A DNA stretch of 64,000 bases from Janthinobacterium lividum PAMC 25724 (GCA_000242815.2 AHHB01000036.1:309479-373478), one strand, 5' to 3'; shown: positions 16,318-26,536, counted from the stretch's first letter. Made by a program: numbers and translations. Notes: generated by a model not told the origin, from the sequence alone.

Positions 16318-18810
16318 ATGGCTAAGCATGACGGCGAGCAAGATCTGCTCTTCCCATCAGCGCTGCTGAGCCTATCAAACGACAGCATGGCCAACTTGCT
16401 AGAGAACATGACCGACGGCCTTTGCCTGCTCGACCACGACTGGACCATTCGCTACATCAATACGCGCGGTGCCGACATGCTCGCGCCGCAACGTTCGCCC
16501 GGCAGCCAGCTGGCAGGCAGCAGCCTGTGGCAAGCCTGCCCCGACTTGCAGGGCACGGCACTGGAAGCGCAGTACCGGGGCACCATGGCGCAGCAGCAGC
16601 AGCAGAGCGGCAGTTTCGAGCTGCCATATCGGCCATCGGGACGCTGGCTGGAAGTGCGCATCTACCCGTCCAGCGAAGGTTGGACCACGTATATCCAAGA
16701 CATCAGCGAGCGCAAGGCGGCCGAGGAAAGCGCGCGCCAGGGCGAAGAAGATGTACACGCGCTGGCCAATTCCATCGTACAACTGGCCTGGATCGCCAAC
16801 GTCGACGGCACCATTGCCTGGGTCGACCAGCGCTGGCAAGACTACACCGGCAGCAACGCCGAACAGATGGCCAGCGGCGGCTGGAGCAGCGCCTGTGAGG
16901 CGCAGCACCTGGCGCCCATGCTGCAAGGCTGGAAGACGGCTTTACGCGATGGCACGCCTTTCGACATGACATTTCCCATGCGCGCTGCCGATGGCCAGTA
17001 CCGCTGGTTCCTGACGCGCGCCTATCCCGTGCGCGACCGGGGCGGGCAGCTGCTGCGCTGGTTTGGCACGAGCACCGACGTCGATCAGGTCAAGCGTGCG
17101 CAGCAAGCACTGCGTACCGAGACACGCATGCTGGAATTGCTCAATGACACAGGCGCGTCCCTGGCCGCCCCACTGGACATGCCGGCGCTGCTGCAGGAAA
17201 CCGTCGACGCGGCGACGCGCATCAGCGGCGCGCGCTTCGGCGCCTTGTATTACGACGACGCGCGCGATGTCCGCGACAACTATGGCGCCCTGCCTGCGGC
17301 GCGCGCCGTCAACGGCATCAGCCTGTTCCAGGCCGACACCATCGCTGCACCACTGCGCCAGGGACCGGCCATGCGCCAGAACGACTTGCGAGCCGCTCCC
17401 GACGCCAGCACCAACGGCACGCCAACGCTGCGCAGCTGCCTGAGCCTGCCCATCCGCTCGCGCTCAGGCATGCTGCTGGGGCACTTGCTGCTAGGCCATC
17501 CGCAGGCGGGCATGTTCAACGCGCGCAGCGAACGCATCGCCTCGACCATTGCGGCGCAGGCGGGCGTCGCGCTCGACAATATGCGTCTGCACGCGGCCGC
17601 CACGCGCGCCGCGCTAGAGCACAAGGTGCTATGCGAGCGCGAGCGCGAGGCCCGCGCCGAGGTCGAGCACACGCACCAGCTAAAAGATGATTTTCTCACC
17701 ACCCTGTCGCATGAACTGCGCACGCCGCTGTCAGCCATCCTGGGCTGGGCCCAGGTGCTGCGACGCGGCACCCGCAATCAGGCCGACCTGCACCGTGGCT
17801 TGCAAAGCATCGAACGCAATGCGCGCGCGCAGGCGCAATTGATCGAAGACTTGCTCGACATGCGCCGCATCAGCGCCGACAAGCTGCTACTCGACCTGCA
17901 GCCGCTTGCACCGGCCAGTATCATCGCCTCGACCATCGACATCCTGCGCCCGGCGGCCGACGCCAAGGACATCGCCATCCACAGCAGCGTGGCCAGCGAT
18001 GCGGGCACGATCATCGGTGATTCCTTCCGCATCGAGCAAGTGCTCTGGAACCTGCTGTCGAATGCCCTGAAGTTCACGCCTCAAGGAGGACGGATCGACA
18101 TCGGCATGCGCCGCGAGGCGACCCACCTGGCCATCACGGTGAGCGACAACGGCGTGGGCATCAAGAAAGACTTCCTGCCCCACGTATTCGAGCGCTTCCG
18201 CCAGGCAGACGCCGCCATCACGCGCCGGCACGGCGGCTTGGGGCTGGGACTAGCGATCGTCAAGCACTTGGTGGAGCAGCATGGCGGCACGGTCACGGCC
18301 AGTAGCGGCGGCGATATGCAGGGTGCCAGCTTCACCGTGCGCCTGCCACTGGACCCGCCAGCGGCTGCCGCGCCCCAGGCGGGTGACACCGCATCGGCCA
18401 ACCCTGACTTGCGCGGCGTCAGGGTACTGCTGGTCGATGCCGATGCCGGGGCGCGCGCACTGACACAGCGCATCCTGCGCGACAAGCATGCCGAAGTGCA
18501 TGGCACTGGCAGCGTGGCGCAAGCGCTGCAACTGCTGGAGCAGGTACAGCCGCATGTGCTGGTGAGCGACATCGGCATGGCCGATACCGACGGTCTCGAC
18601 TTGCTGGCGCATATGCGCGCGCACGCCGCCCCTGGAGCGGCCAGCCTGCCCGCGCTGGCCCTGACGGCGTTTGCGCAGCTGCCACAATGTCAGCGGGCAC
18701 TGAGCAGCGGCTTCCAGGCGTGGGTCGCGAAACCACTGGATCCGGTCACCTTGGTGGCGGCCGTGGCGCAACTGGCCACGACGCACATAGCGCCCCCCTT
18801 AAAAAGATGA
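16318..18810 (+). CDS. Hybrid sensor histidine kinase (PAS-PAS-GAF-HisKA-HATPase-REC)
   Basis: An 830-residue soluble kinase with no membrane segment. In order it has PAS (about 25-130), PAS/PAC (about 145-265, ending near WFGTSTDVDQ), GAF (about 275-430), HisKA with the phospho-His in TLSHELRTPLSAI (His465), HATPase (NLLSNALKFTPQGG, then GLGLGLAIVKHL), and a receiver with Asp751 in VLVSDIGMAD. The receiver's acidic pocket reads VDADAG instead of a DD pair. I start at 16318 after AGGATTACCG; upstream in-frame TTG and ATG codons lack a better site. The REC-GGDEF protein encoded next is a plausible partner. The signal is unknown. Confidence 0.92.
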   Translation: MAKHDGEQDLLFPSALLSLSNDSMANLLENMTDGLCLLDHDWTIRYINTRGADMLAPQRSPGSQLAGSSLWQACPDLQGTALEAQYRGTMAQQQQQSGSFELPYRPSGRWLEVRIYPSSEGWTTYIQDISERKAAEESARQGEEDVHALANSIVQLAWIANVDGTIAWVDQRWQDYTGSNAEQMASGGWSSACEAQHLAPMLQGWKTALRDGTPFDMTFPMRAADGQYRWFLTRAYPVRDRGGQLLRWFGTSTDVDQVKRAQQALRTETRMLELLNDTGASLAAPLDMPALLQETVDAATRISGARFGALYYDDARDVRDNYGALPAARAVNGISLFQADTIAAPLRQGPAMRQNDLRAAPDASTNGTPTLRSCLSLPIRSRSGMLLGHLLLGHPQAGMFNARSERIASTIAAQAGVALDNMRLHAAATRAALEHKVLCEREREARAEVEHTHQLKDDFLTTLSHELRTPLSAILGWAQVLRRGTRNQADLHRGLQSIERNARAQAQLIEDLLDMRRISADKLLLDLQPLAPASIIASTIDILRPAADAKDIAIHSSVASDAGTIIGDSFRIEQVLWNLLSNALKFTPQGGRIDIGMRREATHLAITVSDNGVGIKKDFLPHVFERFRQADAAITRRHGGLGLGLAIVKHLVEQHGGTVTASSGGDMQGASFTVRLPLDPPAAAAPQAGDTASANPDLRGVRVLLVDADAGARALTQRILRDKHAEVHGTGSVAQALQLLEQVQPHVLVSDIGMADTDGLDLLAHMRAHAAPGAASLPALALTAFAQLPQCQRALSSGFQAWVAKPLDPVTLVAAVAQLATTHIAPPLKR

Positions 18811-19109
18811 TGCAAAGAAATACACAGCACAGAGTGAAATGACTATTTTTGTCGGTTGGCCTTCCTACTTTCAGACGCGGCACTGTCCTACAAGCAACTA
18901 AGCTGAAATTTGCTACACTGGAATTCATCAGCACACCTGTACGGCAGGCAGGAGACAGGCGGCCTTGGCTGCCAAGAGCGGCAAAAGTGAGTCTAGCGCT
19001 GTAGTGCGCGCTATCTTCTTGCAAGGCGCTACTATCTTTCCTACCGCCGTCAGCCGATCATCAGCGGTACAAGCCAGCGTTGCATAGACCGTATTAACCG
19101 AGACCTTAC

Positions 19110-20093
19110 ATGCCAAGCCAAGATGAGATTTTGAAAGCCAAAATTTTGGTCGTCGACGACTCACCCGACAATGTCGAGCTCATGCTGGAAATCCTGCGCG
19201 ATGCCGGCTATACCAACGTCACGGCAACCATGCGCCCAGCCGAGGTCTGCCCGCTGCACCAGGAGCACTACTACGACCTGATCCTGCTCGATTTGCAAAT
19301 GCCGGAACTCAATGGTTTCCAGGTCATGAAAGGCTTGAAGGAAATTGAGCATGGCGGCTACCTGCCGGTACTGGCCCTGACGGCACAACCCAGCTTCAAG
19401 ATCGCCGCCTTGGAAGCGGGTGCGCGCGACTTCATCAGCAAACCGTTCGACCTGATGGAAGTGCACAAGCGCATCCACAACATGCTCGAAGTGCGCCTGC
19501 TGTACAAGGAACTGGCGCAATACAGCAAGCAACAGCAAGAACTGGCGCTGCACGACGCGCTGACGGGCCTGCCGAACCGGCGCCTGCTGGAAGACCGTAT
19601 CGAGCATACGCTGCAGCAATCGGCCCGCAGCCACAGCAAGTCGGCCATTCTGTACCTGGACCTGGACGGCTTCAAGACCATCAACGACAGTTACGGCCAC
19701 GGCTGTGGCGATGAGATCCTGAAAATGGTGGCGGACCGCCTGGTGGCCGCGTCGCGCAAGGAAGACACGGTAGCGCGCATCGGCGGCGACGAATTCGTCA
19801 TCGTGCTGGGCAACCTGGCCGGCAAGGGCGACGCGCGCGAGCCGGCCGCCAAGCTGATCGAAGTCATTTCCGAGCCATATTTTATCGACAAGCTGAGCTT
19901 GCGCCTGTCGACCAGCATCGGCATCGCCATCTACCCGGACGATGCCAGCACCGTCGCCGCCCTGCTGGGCACGGCCGACACGGCTCTGTATGAAGCCAAG
20001 CGCGCCGGCAAGAACCGATTTTGCTGCTCACCCCAGGAAGTGATCGCGCCGCAGCCAAGCACGCAGAACAGCAACATCCACTCTATCGCCTGA
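19110..20093 (+). CDS. Response regulator with GGDEF output (diguanylate cyclase, WspR/PleD-like)
   Basis: A 327-residue protein. The N-terminal receiver has VVDDSPDN, phospho-acceptor Asp in LILLDLQMPELNG near residue 60, and the Lys in FISKPFD. A GGDEF domain (ARIGGDEFVIVL, residues 225-229) makes cyclic di-GMP from GTP. The inhibitory site RKED lies exactly five residues before GGDEF, so product feedback is expected. No EAL domain follows. It lies 300 bases after the hybrid kinase on the same strand; that gap shows only weak promoter-like sequence. Phosphorylation-controlled cyclic di-GMP production is the likely role. Confidence 0.93.
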   Translation: MPSQDEILKAKILVVDDSPDNVELMLEILRDAGYTNVTATMRPAEVCPLHQEHYYDLILLDLQMPELNGFQVMKGLKEIEHGGYLPVLALTAQPSFKIAALEAGARDFISKPFDLMEVHKRIHNMLEVRLLYKELAQYSKQQQELALHDALTGLPNRRLLEDRIEHTLQQSARSHSKSAILYLDLDGFKTINDSYGHGCGDEILKMVADRLVAASRKEDTVARIGGDEFVIVLGNLAGKGDAREPAAKLIEVISEPYFIDKLSLRLSTSIGIAIYPDDASTVAALLGTADTALYEAKRAGKNRFCCSPQEVIAPQPSTQNSNIHSIA

Positions 20094-20120
20094 ACTGAGT
20101 TTGTGCCTGGCGCACCAAGA

Positions 20121-20156
20121 AAAAACGGCCGGCCAACACGGCCAGCCGATTTTTTC
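20121..20156. terminator. Bidirectional terminator between convergent genes
   Basis: CGGCCGGCC and GGCCAGCCG form a stem flanked by A6 on one side and T6 on the other. It lies between the REC-GGDEF gene and the convergent gene at 20170. Confidence 0.9.
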
Positions 20157-20169
20157 CTGCCCGCGCGCT

Positions 20170-20878
<709 letters not shown>

Positions 20879-21619
20879 ATGTCCGCACAAACAGATCCGA
20901 ACAAGGAAGCGGCCCAGGCCGATGCGGAACGCGCAGCCGATCTGAGCGAATTGCTCGGTCATATCAATACCAGCTGGGACAATGAACGGCGCTCCCTGTC
21001 GCGCCAACTGCACGACAGCCTCGGCTCATCGCTGACGGCGCTGACCATGCACTTGTCGCTGCTGACGCAAAAAATGCCGCAGGAAACGGCCTTGCTCGAA
21101 CGTGCTGCGACCATGAAGCAATTGCTGCTCAATGTGATTGAAACCAACCGGCAAATGCAGCTGAAGCTGTGGAACGACAAGCTGGAGTTTCTTGGCGTCA
21201 ATGTGGCGCTGAGCGAGCTGGCCGCGCAATTCGCCGAACAGCACAAGATCACCGTACGCTGCAGCCTGCCTGATGACGAATTAATTTGCCCCCGCAACAT
21301 GGGCGTAGCGCTGCTGCGCACCCTGGAAGAGGCGCTCGGCAACATCGCCACGCATGCCAACGCCACGCAGGTCGACATCATCATTGACGACAACGAGGCA
21401 GCGCTGATGATGACCGTCAAGGATAACGGCAACGGCCTGCCGGCGCGGGAACCGGTCGACATGCGCAAGCATGGACTGCGCTGCGTGCGCGAGCGCGTGC
21501 ACTACCTGGGGGGCAGCCTGAACCTGACGGCCAATGCACAAGGCGGCACGGCCCTGAGCGTCGTCTTGCCGCGCACGAGCGCGCAAGCATCATCGCTGCT
21601 CCACGGCAGCGGGCGCTAA
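20879..21619 (+). CDS. Soluble sensor histidine kinase, NarX/HisKA_3 type, orphan
   Basis: A 246-residue cytoplasmic kinase reduced to its transmitter. The HisKA_3 motif is at residues 42-57 (RQLHDSLGSSLTALTM; His about 45). The HATPase part shows EEALGNIATHANAT, DNGNGLP and GGTALSVVLP at the end. There is no membrane segment or recognisable sensor domain. NarX-type kinases usually pair with a LuxR-type response regulator, but none is encoded beside it, so it is an orphan or partners a distant regulator. The ribosome site is weak (GGGGCGCT). Confidence 0.88.
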   Translation: MSAQTDPNKEAAQADAERAADLSELLGHINTSWDNERRSLSRQLHDSLGSSLTALTMHLSLLTQKMPQETALLERAATMKQLLLNVIETNRQMQLKLWNDKLEFLGVNVALSELAAQFAEQHKITVRCSLPDDELICPRNMGVALLRTLEEALGNIATHANATQVDIIIDDNEAALMMTVKDNGNGLPAREPVDMRKHGLRCVRERVHYLGGSLNLTANAQGGTALSVVLPRTSAQASSLLHGSGR

Positions 21620-21677
21620 CACTCCCGCGCGCCAAGCTGTCTGTTCGCCAGGATGCATGAGAGCCAGCATGACTATC

Positions 21678-22454
21678 TCACCACAGCTTGCCCAAAGGCA
21701 CGACCAGTCCGCTAAATAGCGACCAGTCCGGCGACGCCGACGTCAAGCCGCGCGCCATGCCGATATCGATGGCTAGCCGTGGCGTGGGACTGTAAGTGGC
21801 CGCCAGCAGCAACTGCGCGCTAGCCGCCGCGCCGCGCAAACGCGTGCCCGACACTTCCGCCGTGGCGCCCCAACGCGCGCTGACGGGCGTGGAAAAAGAG
21901 GCTGCCCAGCCCGTTTGTACCCTGCCAGTGCCAGGGTCGGAGGTTCCCAGGCGCGTGGCGTTCAGGTTGGCGTCCATATGCACGACACCCAGGTCGCGGC
22001 TGAAAATGCCATTCAAGGTGACATCGCGCTTGCCGCTGCCGATGGCGTCCTTGGCCGTCGGCAACTTCCAGCCCAGTTCCAGGCCCAGCGCCGTGGCGCT
22101 GTCGAGCAAGAAGGCGCGCTTGAGCACGATGCTCGTGTCACCCAGGCCCGAGTCGCCCAAGCCCGTTGCATCGCGCGCACGCACGAACGCCTCGCCGCCC
22201 AGCAGCACGCCCCACTCGGGCGTCAACGCCAATTTGAAGGTATATGGCAGGCTGGCGCGGCGCGTGGCGCCTGTTTTTGACAGCAGGCCGCCGGCCTCCA
22301 ATTCCAGCTGGCCCGGTACGGGCAGTTGGGCGGGACTGGCCACGGACGGGCGGTAAGGCAGGACAGGATCGCCGTCTTGCGCCTGCGCCAATGACGCCAT
22401 TGGCGCTAGGCACAGCAGGGAGAAACACAGCGACGGTAAGCAAGGATAAGACAT
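21678..22454 (-). CDS. Outer-membrane beta-barrel protein, transporter/MetA-pathway type
   Basis: A 258-residue protein with a signal peptide (cleavage near SLAQAQ) and a mature part of alternating amphipathic strands ending in an aromatic residue (PLGKLW). This fits an outer-membrane barrel. It resembles the transporter proteins annotated as phenol-degradation MetA-like. It lies downstream of the multicopper oxidase on the same strand with a 223-base gap, so it may or may not belong to the copper unit. Its cargo is unknown. Confidence 0.7.
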   Translation of the reverse strand: MSYPCLPSLCFSLLCLAPMASLAQAQDGDPVLPYRPSVASPAQLPVPGQLELEAGGLLSKTGATRRASLPYTFKLALTPEWGVLLGGEAFVRARDATGLGDSGLGDTSIVLKRAFLLDSATALGLELGWKLPTAKDAIGSGKRDVTLNGIFSRDLGVVHMDANLNATRLGTSDPGTGRVQTGWAASFSTPVSARWGATAEVSGTRLRGAAASAQLLLAATYSPTPRLAIDIGMARGLTSASPDWSLFSGLVVPLGKLW

Positions 22455-22677
22455 GGAAGACCCGGAAGTGGCAAATGCGCAAGAACGCTAGCCTACCACC
22501 AAGTCCATGCGTGCGTGTTACGCCCTCAAGCCAGACGGCGGGCGCTGGCCGGCGCAAGGGCGTGGCGTTGCTAACTTGCACTACGGAAAGCTATTGCACC
22601 GAGGTATGCAGGCGCAACCCGCCTGCCAGCCCCGTCAAGGTGCGCGCCTGGTCTTGTCATGCCGGTGGCGCAGGAAA

Positions 22678-24063
22678 TTAATGCCCGCTGTGGCCAGCCC
22701 GCTTGCGCACCGTCATTTCGACGCCGCCCTTGGCCGGCAGCTTGCCCATGCCCTGGCCGCGCACCGGTTCCGGCAAGGCACCCGTCCATTCATAGGCCAG
22801 GCTGCCGGCCGGGTGCCGGTACCAGCCAGGATCGCGATAATCGCCTGGCTTTTGCTCCCGGCGCACCTTGACGGTGGTAAACATGCCACCCATGCCGATG
22901 GCGCCGAAGGGGCCGTCGCCGGCCATCATCGGCAAGGTGTTGTCGGGGATCGGCATCTGCATCTCGCCCATGTCGGCCATGCCACGCTCGCCCATCACCA
23001 TGTAGCCGGGCACGAGTTGATTGATCTTTGCGGCCACGCCCTGGTGGTCGACACCGATCATGGTGGGCACGTCATGCCCCATGGCATTCATCGTGTGGTG
23101 CGACTTGTGGCAATGGAAAGCCCAGTCGCCGAGGTCGGTAGCCGTGAACTCCAAGGCGCGCATCTGGCCCACGGCGACGTCTGTCGTCACTTCGGGCCAA
23201 CGCGACTCGGGGCGCGTCCAGCCGCCATCGGTACCCGTGACCTCGAATTCATGGCCATGCAGGTGAATCGGGTGATTCGTCATGGTCAGATTGCCCACGC
23301 GCACGCGCACCTTGTCGCCCTGGCGCACCACCATGGGGTCGATGCCGGGGAAGACGCGGCTGTTGAAAGTGAACAGATTAAACTCCGTCATGGTCATGAT
23401 CTTCGGCGTATAGCTGCCGGGATCGATATCGTAATTGCTGAGCAAAAATACGAAATCGCGGTCCACCTGCATGAAATTCGGATCTTTCGGGTGCGTCACC
23501 CAGAAACCCATCATGCCCATCGCCATCTGCGTCATTTCATCGGCATGCGGGTGGTACATAAAGGTGCCGGGCCGCTTGGCCACAAACTCGTAGACGAAGG
23601 TCTTGCCTGGCGCAATACCGGGCTGGGTCAGGCCCGTGACGCCATCCATGCCGTTGGGCAAACGCTGTCCATGCCAGTGCACGCTAGTGTGTTCCGGCAA
23701 TTTATTCGTGACAAAAATGCGCACCCGGTCGCCCTCCACGACTTCGATGGTGGGGCCTGGCGACTGGCCGTTGTAGCCCCACAGGTTGGCCATCATGCCC
23801 GGCGCCAGTTCGCGCACGACGGGTTCGGCTACCAAGTGGAATTCCTTGACGTTGTTGTTCATACGCCAGGGCAAGGACCAGCCATTGAGAGTGACGACGG
23901 GGTTGTATGGACGCCCGTTCGGCGGTGGCGGCGGCGCTTTCGTTTGCGCATCGGCCATGCTGACAGCTTCCGGCAGCGACGCCGCGCCCACGCGGCTGAC
24001 GGCCGCAGCACTGAGGGCGACAGCGCCCGCATTCATGAAAAAGTTTCTACGTGTAATCATCAT
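22678..24063 (-). CDS. Tat-exported multicopper oxidase (copper tolerance)
   Basis: A 461-residue multicopper oxidase with a twin-arginine signal (TRRNFFMNAGAVAL). All four copper-binding signatures are present in order: HWHG, YHPHADE, HPIHLHGHEF and HCHKSHHTMNAMGH. A Met/Gly-rich stretch near residues 360-400 (MVMGERGMADMGEMQMPI) is typical of cuprous oxidases such as CopA or CueO. It probably oxidises Cu(I) to Cu(II) in the periplasm. Its ATG shares a base with the TAA of the TolC-like gene (TAATG). It is the last gene of the copper operon. Confidence 0.92.
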   Translation of the reverse strand: MMITRRNFFMNAGAVALSAAAVSRVGAASLPEAVSMADAQTKAPPPPPNGRPYNPVVTLNGWSLPWRMNNNVKEFHLVAEPVVRELAPGMMANLWGYNGQSPGPTIEVVEGDRVRIFVTNKLPEHTSVHWHGQRLPNGMDGVTGLTQPGIAPGKTFVYEFVAKRPGTFMYHPHADEMTQMAMGMMGFWVTHPKDPNFMQVDRDFVFLLSNYDIDPGSYTPKIMTMTEFNLFTFNSRVFPGIDPMVVRQGDKVRVRVGNLTMTNHPIHLHGHEFEVTGTDGGWTRPESRWPEVTTDVAVGQMRALEFTATDLGDWAFHCHKSHHTMNAMGHDVPTMIGVDHQGVAAKINQLVPGYMVMGERGMADMGEMQMPIPDNTLPMMAGDGPFGAIGMGGMFTTVKVRREQKPGDYRDPGWYRHPAGSLAYEWTGALPEPVRGQGMGKLPAKGGVEMTVRKRAGHSGH

Positions 24064-25421
24064 TATTCCTTTGCAGCTGGGCCGCTGCCATTGATGGCCG
24101 ATTGCAATTGAGTTTGGGCGATCCAGAAATCGCGCTGGGTCTCGATGGCGCTATTCACGCTGGCGACTTGCTCGCGCGCGTCTGCCAGCAACTCGAATAC
24201 GCTGGCCAGCATGGCGTTGTAGCGCAGCAATACTTCATGCGAGATAGTCTTGCGCAGCGGCAGGACTTCATCGCGGTAGTGGCGCGCCAGGTCGTAGGCC
24301 GTGCGGTAGCTAGAGTACGCTTCGCGCACCTCCGAACGGGCCCGCAGCGCCGTGTCCGCCGTGCGCTGCAGCGACTGCGCGTACACAGCTTGCGCCTTGG
24401 CATTGCGCGCCGAACCCCAATCGAAGAGCGGCAATTCGAGGGACACGGTATAGCCGTTTTCGCGCGGTGCCTCGCTGCTGCTCTTGTTGCTATAGCCCAC
24501 CTCAAACACGTTGACGACACCCGTCACCTTAGCCAGGCCCAGCGCGCTGGCCGTGGCGTGCGCGTCGAGCTTACTCATCTGCACGTCGAGACGTTGCTCC
24601 ATCGCCTGTGCCTCGATATCGTCCGCCGCCACAGCCTGCGGCGGCAAGTCGGGCAGGCGCGACGGTAAAGTAAAGCCTGTCTGCTTGCCCCACAGACCCA
24701 GCAGGCGCGTCAGATGTTCGCGCGTGGCCGTGGCCTGGTGGCGCGCGCGGGCCAGGTCGCCGACGGCCTGCGCATAAAAAACTTGCTGGCGCGCCTGGTC
24801 GAGGCGGCTCCAGTTGCCAACCTGCTGCAAGCGCGTGGCCAGTTGCGCACCCGCCTCGGCCGACACCAGCGCCCGCTGCATGAACTGCTCCGTCTGCACG
24901 GCAGCCACGGCGTTGAAATAGGCGCGGCGCGTGTCCGACGCCAGTTGCACCGCGCTGATGGCCGCCTGCAGCTTGGCTTGCTCGAAACGGCCGCGCTCAA
25001 TGTCCACGCGCATCGGCATCGTCAGCAAGCCGGCCAGGTCGACACTGACGCCCCGCTCGATTTCATTGCCGCCGCTGCCATGCGAGCGGCCGAACGACAG
25101 GCCGGGATTGCGCAAGCGCCCCGCTTGCACCAGGTCCGCCTCGGACGCGCCCAGCTGGGCCAGCGCCACTTTCATGCCGCGGTTATTCATCAGGGCGATG
25201 CGTACGGCACTGTCGGCGTCCAGGGGCTGGGCAAGCAGCTGCGCCAGCTTGTCCTCGCCGCCCGTGTCGGTCAATGCTGCGGGCGCGCCCGTGCGGGCGT
25301 CGGCCAGCGCGGACACCGTCTGCATGCCGCCATCGGGGCTAAAGCTGACGCAGCCGCTCAGCAACAAGACGGCCGCCAGCGCCAGCGGCGTGAGACAGAT
25401 TGATTTTGTGAATCGAGCCAT
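24063..25421 (-). CDS. TolC-family outer-membrane lipoprotein of the copper operon
   Basis: A 452-residue outer-membrane efflux protein with a lipobox (LLLSGCVSF) and two OEP repeats rich in long Ala/Gln/Arg helices. It resembles CusC-like channels but has no RND pump gene beside it. I start at 25421 because AAGGA lies 7 bases upstream; this places the ATG one base after the TGA of the His/Met-rich gene. The 3' end overlaps the multicopper oxidase. It may drain periplasmic copper with a distant pump, or support copper export in a way not obvious from sequence. Confidence 0.88.
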   Translation of the reverse strand: MARFTKSICLTPLALAAVLLLSGCVSFSPDGGMQTVSALADARTGAPAALTDTGGEDKLAQLLAQPLDADSAVRIALMNNRGMKVALAQLGASEADLVQAGRLRNPGLSFGRSHGSGGNEIERGVSVDLAGLLTMPMRVDIERGRFEQAKLQAAISAVQLASDTRRAYFNAVAAVQTEQFMQRALVSAEAGAQLATRLQQVGNWSRLDQARQQVFYAQAVGDLARARHQATATREHLTRLLGLWGKQTGFTLPSRLPDLPPQAVAADDIEAQAMEQRLDVQMSKLDAHATASALGLAKVTGVVNVFEVGYSNKSSSEAPRENGYTVSLELPLFDWGSARNAKAQAVYAQSLQRTADTALRARSEVREAYSSYRTAYDLARHYRDEVLPLRKTISHEVLLRYNAMLASVFELLADAREQVASVNSAIETQRDFWIAQTQLQSAINGSGPAAKE

Positions 25422-25422
25422 C

Positions 25423-25812
25423 TCAATGTCCTTCATGCTGGTGTTGTCCGGCGGGCTGGGCGGCAGGTTTGGCATCGGGCTTGGGGCTGGGCTGGGGCTT
25501 ACCCACCGGCATATTATGCCCTTCCATCTTGTGGCCCTCCATCTTGTGGCTATCCATCTTCATCATGCCCATGTGGCCGCCGGTCTTGCCGACTTTCTCG
25601 TTGCCAGCATGCCAATTCTGGTCAGGCGTGGCCTCGTCCTCGGTGGCGGGACGGTAGCCGGCGAAGGCCGAGCGGTAGGTGGTGGCCGGCACGGGCGCTT
25701 GCGCTTCTTGCGGGGCGGGCTGGGGCTGGGGCTGGGGCTGGGCGGCGGCGCTCAGCGGCAGCGAGGCAAGCGCGACGCCGGCGGCCAGCGCGAGGCTCAA
25801 TAATTGCTTCAT
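25423..25812 (-). CDS. His/Met-rich periplasmic protein, probable copper binder
   Basis: A 129-residue secreted protein: signal peptide (residues 1-24), a Pro/Gln repeat (QPQPQPQPAP), a YRSAFAGYRP motif often seen in copper-operon proteins, then a metal-binding cluster HMGMMKMDSHKMEGHKMEGHN and a final HQHEGH. Thioether and imidazole side chains in this pattern fit binding of Cu(I) and Cu(II). AAGGAAGCACC precedes the chosen ATG at 25812. It sits between the Cys-rich protein and the TolC-like gene in the CueR-type operon. Confidence 0.85.
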   Translation of the reverse strand: MKQLLSLALAAGVALASLPLSAAAQPQPQPQPAPQEAQAPVPATTYRSAFAGYRPATEDEATPDQNWHAGNEKVGKTGGHMGMMKMDSHKMEGHKMEGHNMPVGKPQPSPKPDAKPAAQPAGQHQHEGH

Positions 25813-25928
25813 GGTGCTTCCTTGGTTGACAGGGTATGGCGCGGCGGGCGCGCAGCTGGAACACAAGGGTGCGGCAGGCACGGCAGCGAAGGGCGTGCAC
25901 TGGCTGCACCGCCAGGTTCAAGGGGCGG

Positions 25929-26351
25929 TCAAGCGGAGTGCGTGCTTCTCGGAGGACGTTCGGGGCCGGACGGAATATGCCCGGTGAACAAGGAATCGTA
26001 CGCCAGCGCCGGTGGCGGCGCGCACAGCGTCAACACCGGCAAGACAGGCATGCACGGAGGGGCCGTGGCGCCCACGCTGCAAGCGCCATGCTCGCTGCAA
26101 TCGTGGCCGGAGTGCGTGGCGCCGCCATCGCCCACGGCCATTTTCATCGGCTGGTCCTGCATCCTCATGTCGCCCGTATTGTGGCACTGAGAGGCCGGCG
26201 CTGCCCCGACGGCGGCGCTGACGTTGGCGTTGCCGACCAGCTCGTCCACGCAGCAACTGCGCATGGCCGACGCAAAGCCCTGCAAGGGCAGCGTGACGGC
26301 CAGCAGCCACAGCAGCGAGCGGACAAGTAAGCGGGAAAATGCACGGTTCAT
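25929..26351 (-). CDS. Cys/His/Met-rich secreted protein, first gene of the copper operon
   Basis: A 140-residue protein with a signal peptide (hydrophobic SLLWLLAVTLPLQGF, cleavage near ASA). Its mature part carries a CC pair, MRMQDQPMKM, and a Cys/His segment (HSGHDCSEHGAC). It resembles DUF2946/CopL-like proteins found at the head of copper operons; the match is by pattern only. The ATG lies six bases after the -10 box of the CueR-type promoter, so the mRNA may be leaderless. A later start would cut off the signal peptide. Confidence 0.75.
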   Translation of the reverse strand: MNRAFSRLLVRSLLWLLAVTLPLQGFASAMRSCCVDELVGNANVSAAVGAAPASQCHNTGDMRMQDQPMKMAVGDGGATHSGHDCSEHGACSVGATAPPCMPVLPVLTLCAPPPALAYDSLFTGHIPSGPERPPRSTHSA

Positions 26352-26357
26352 CGCAAT

Positions 26358-26388
26358 ACTATAAACCTTCCAACACGAGGAAGGTCAA
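26358..26388 (-). promoter_or_regulatory. CueR-type (MerR family) copper-responsive promoter
   Basis: On the minus strand TTGACC (26388-26383) and TATAGT (26363-26358) are 19 bases apart, the long spacer MerR activators need. The spacer region holds the dyad ACCTTCC-N7-GGAAGGT (26365-26385), which matches the known CueR operator. No MerR-type gene is in the window. Confidence 0.9.
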
Positions 26389-26536
26389 GCAACTATTTGC
26401 CTCTCGCTTAGCCGGAAACGCCAGACCGCTGCATTGGACAGCGCGAAATGCAATGCAATGCAATGAGAGGCTGACGCCGAACTGCACGCGCGCCAGTCGC
26501 AGTGCAGCATATACCCGGGTACGGCGCAATAGCGCC

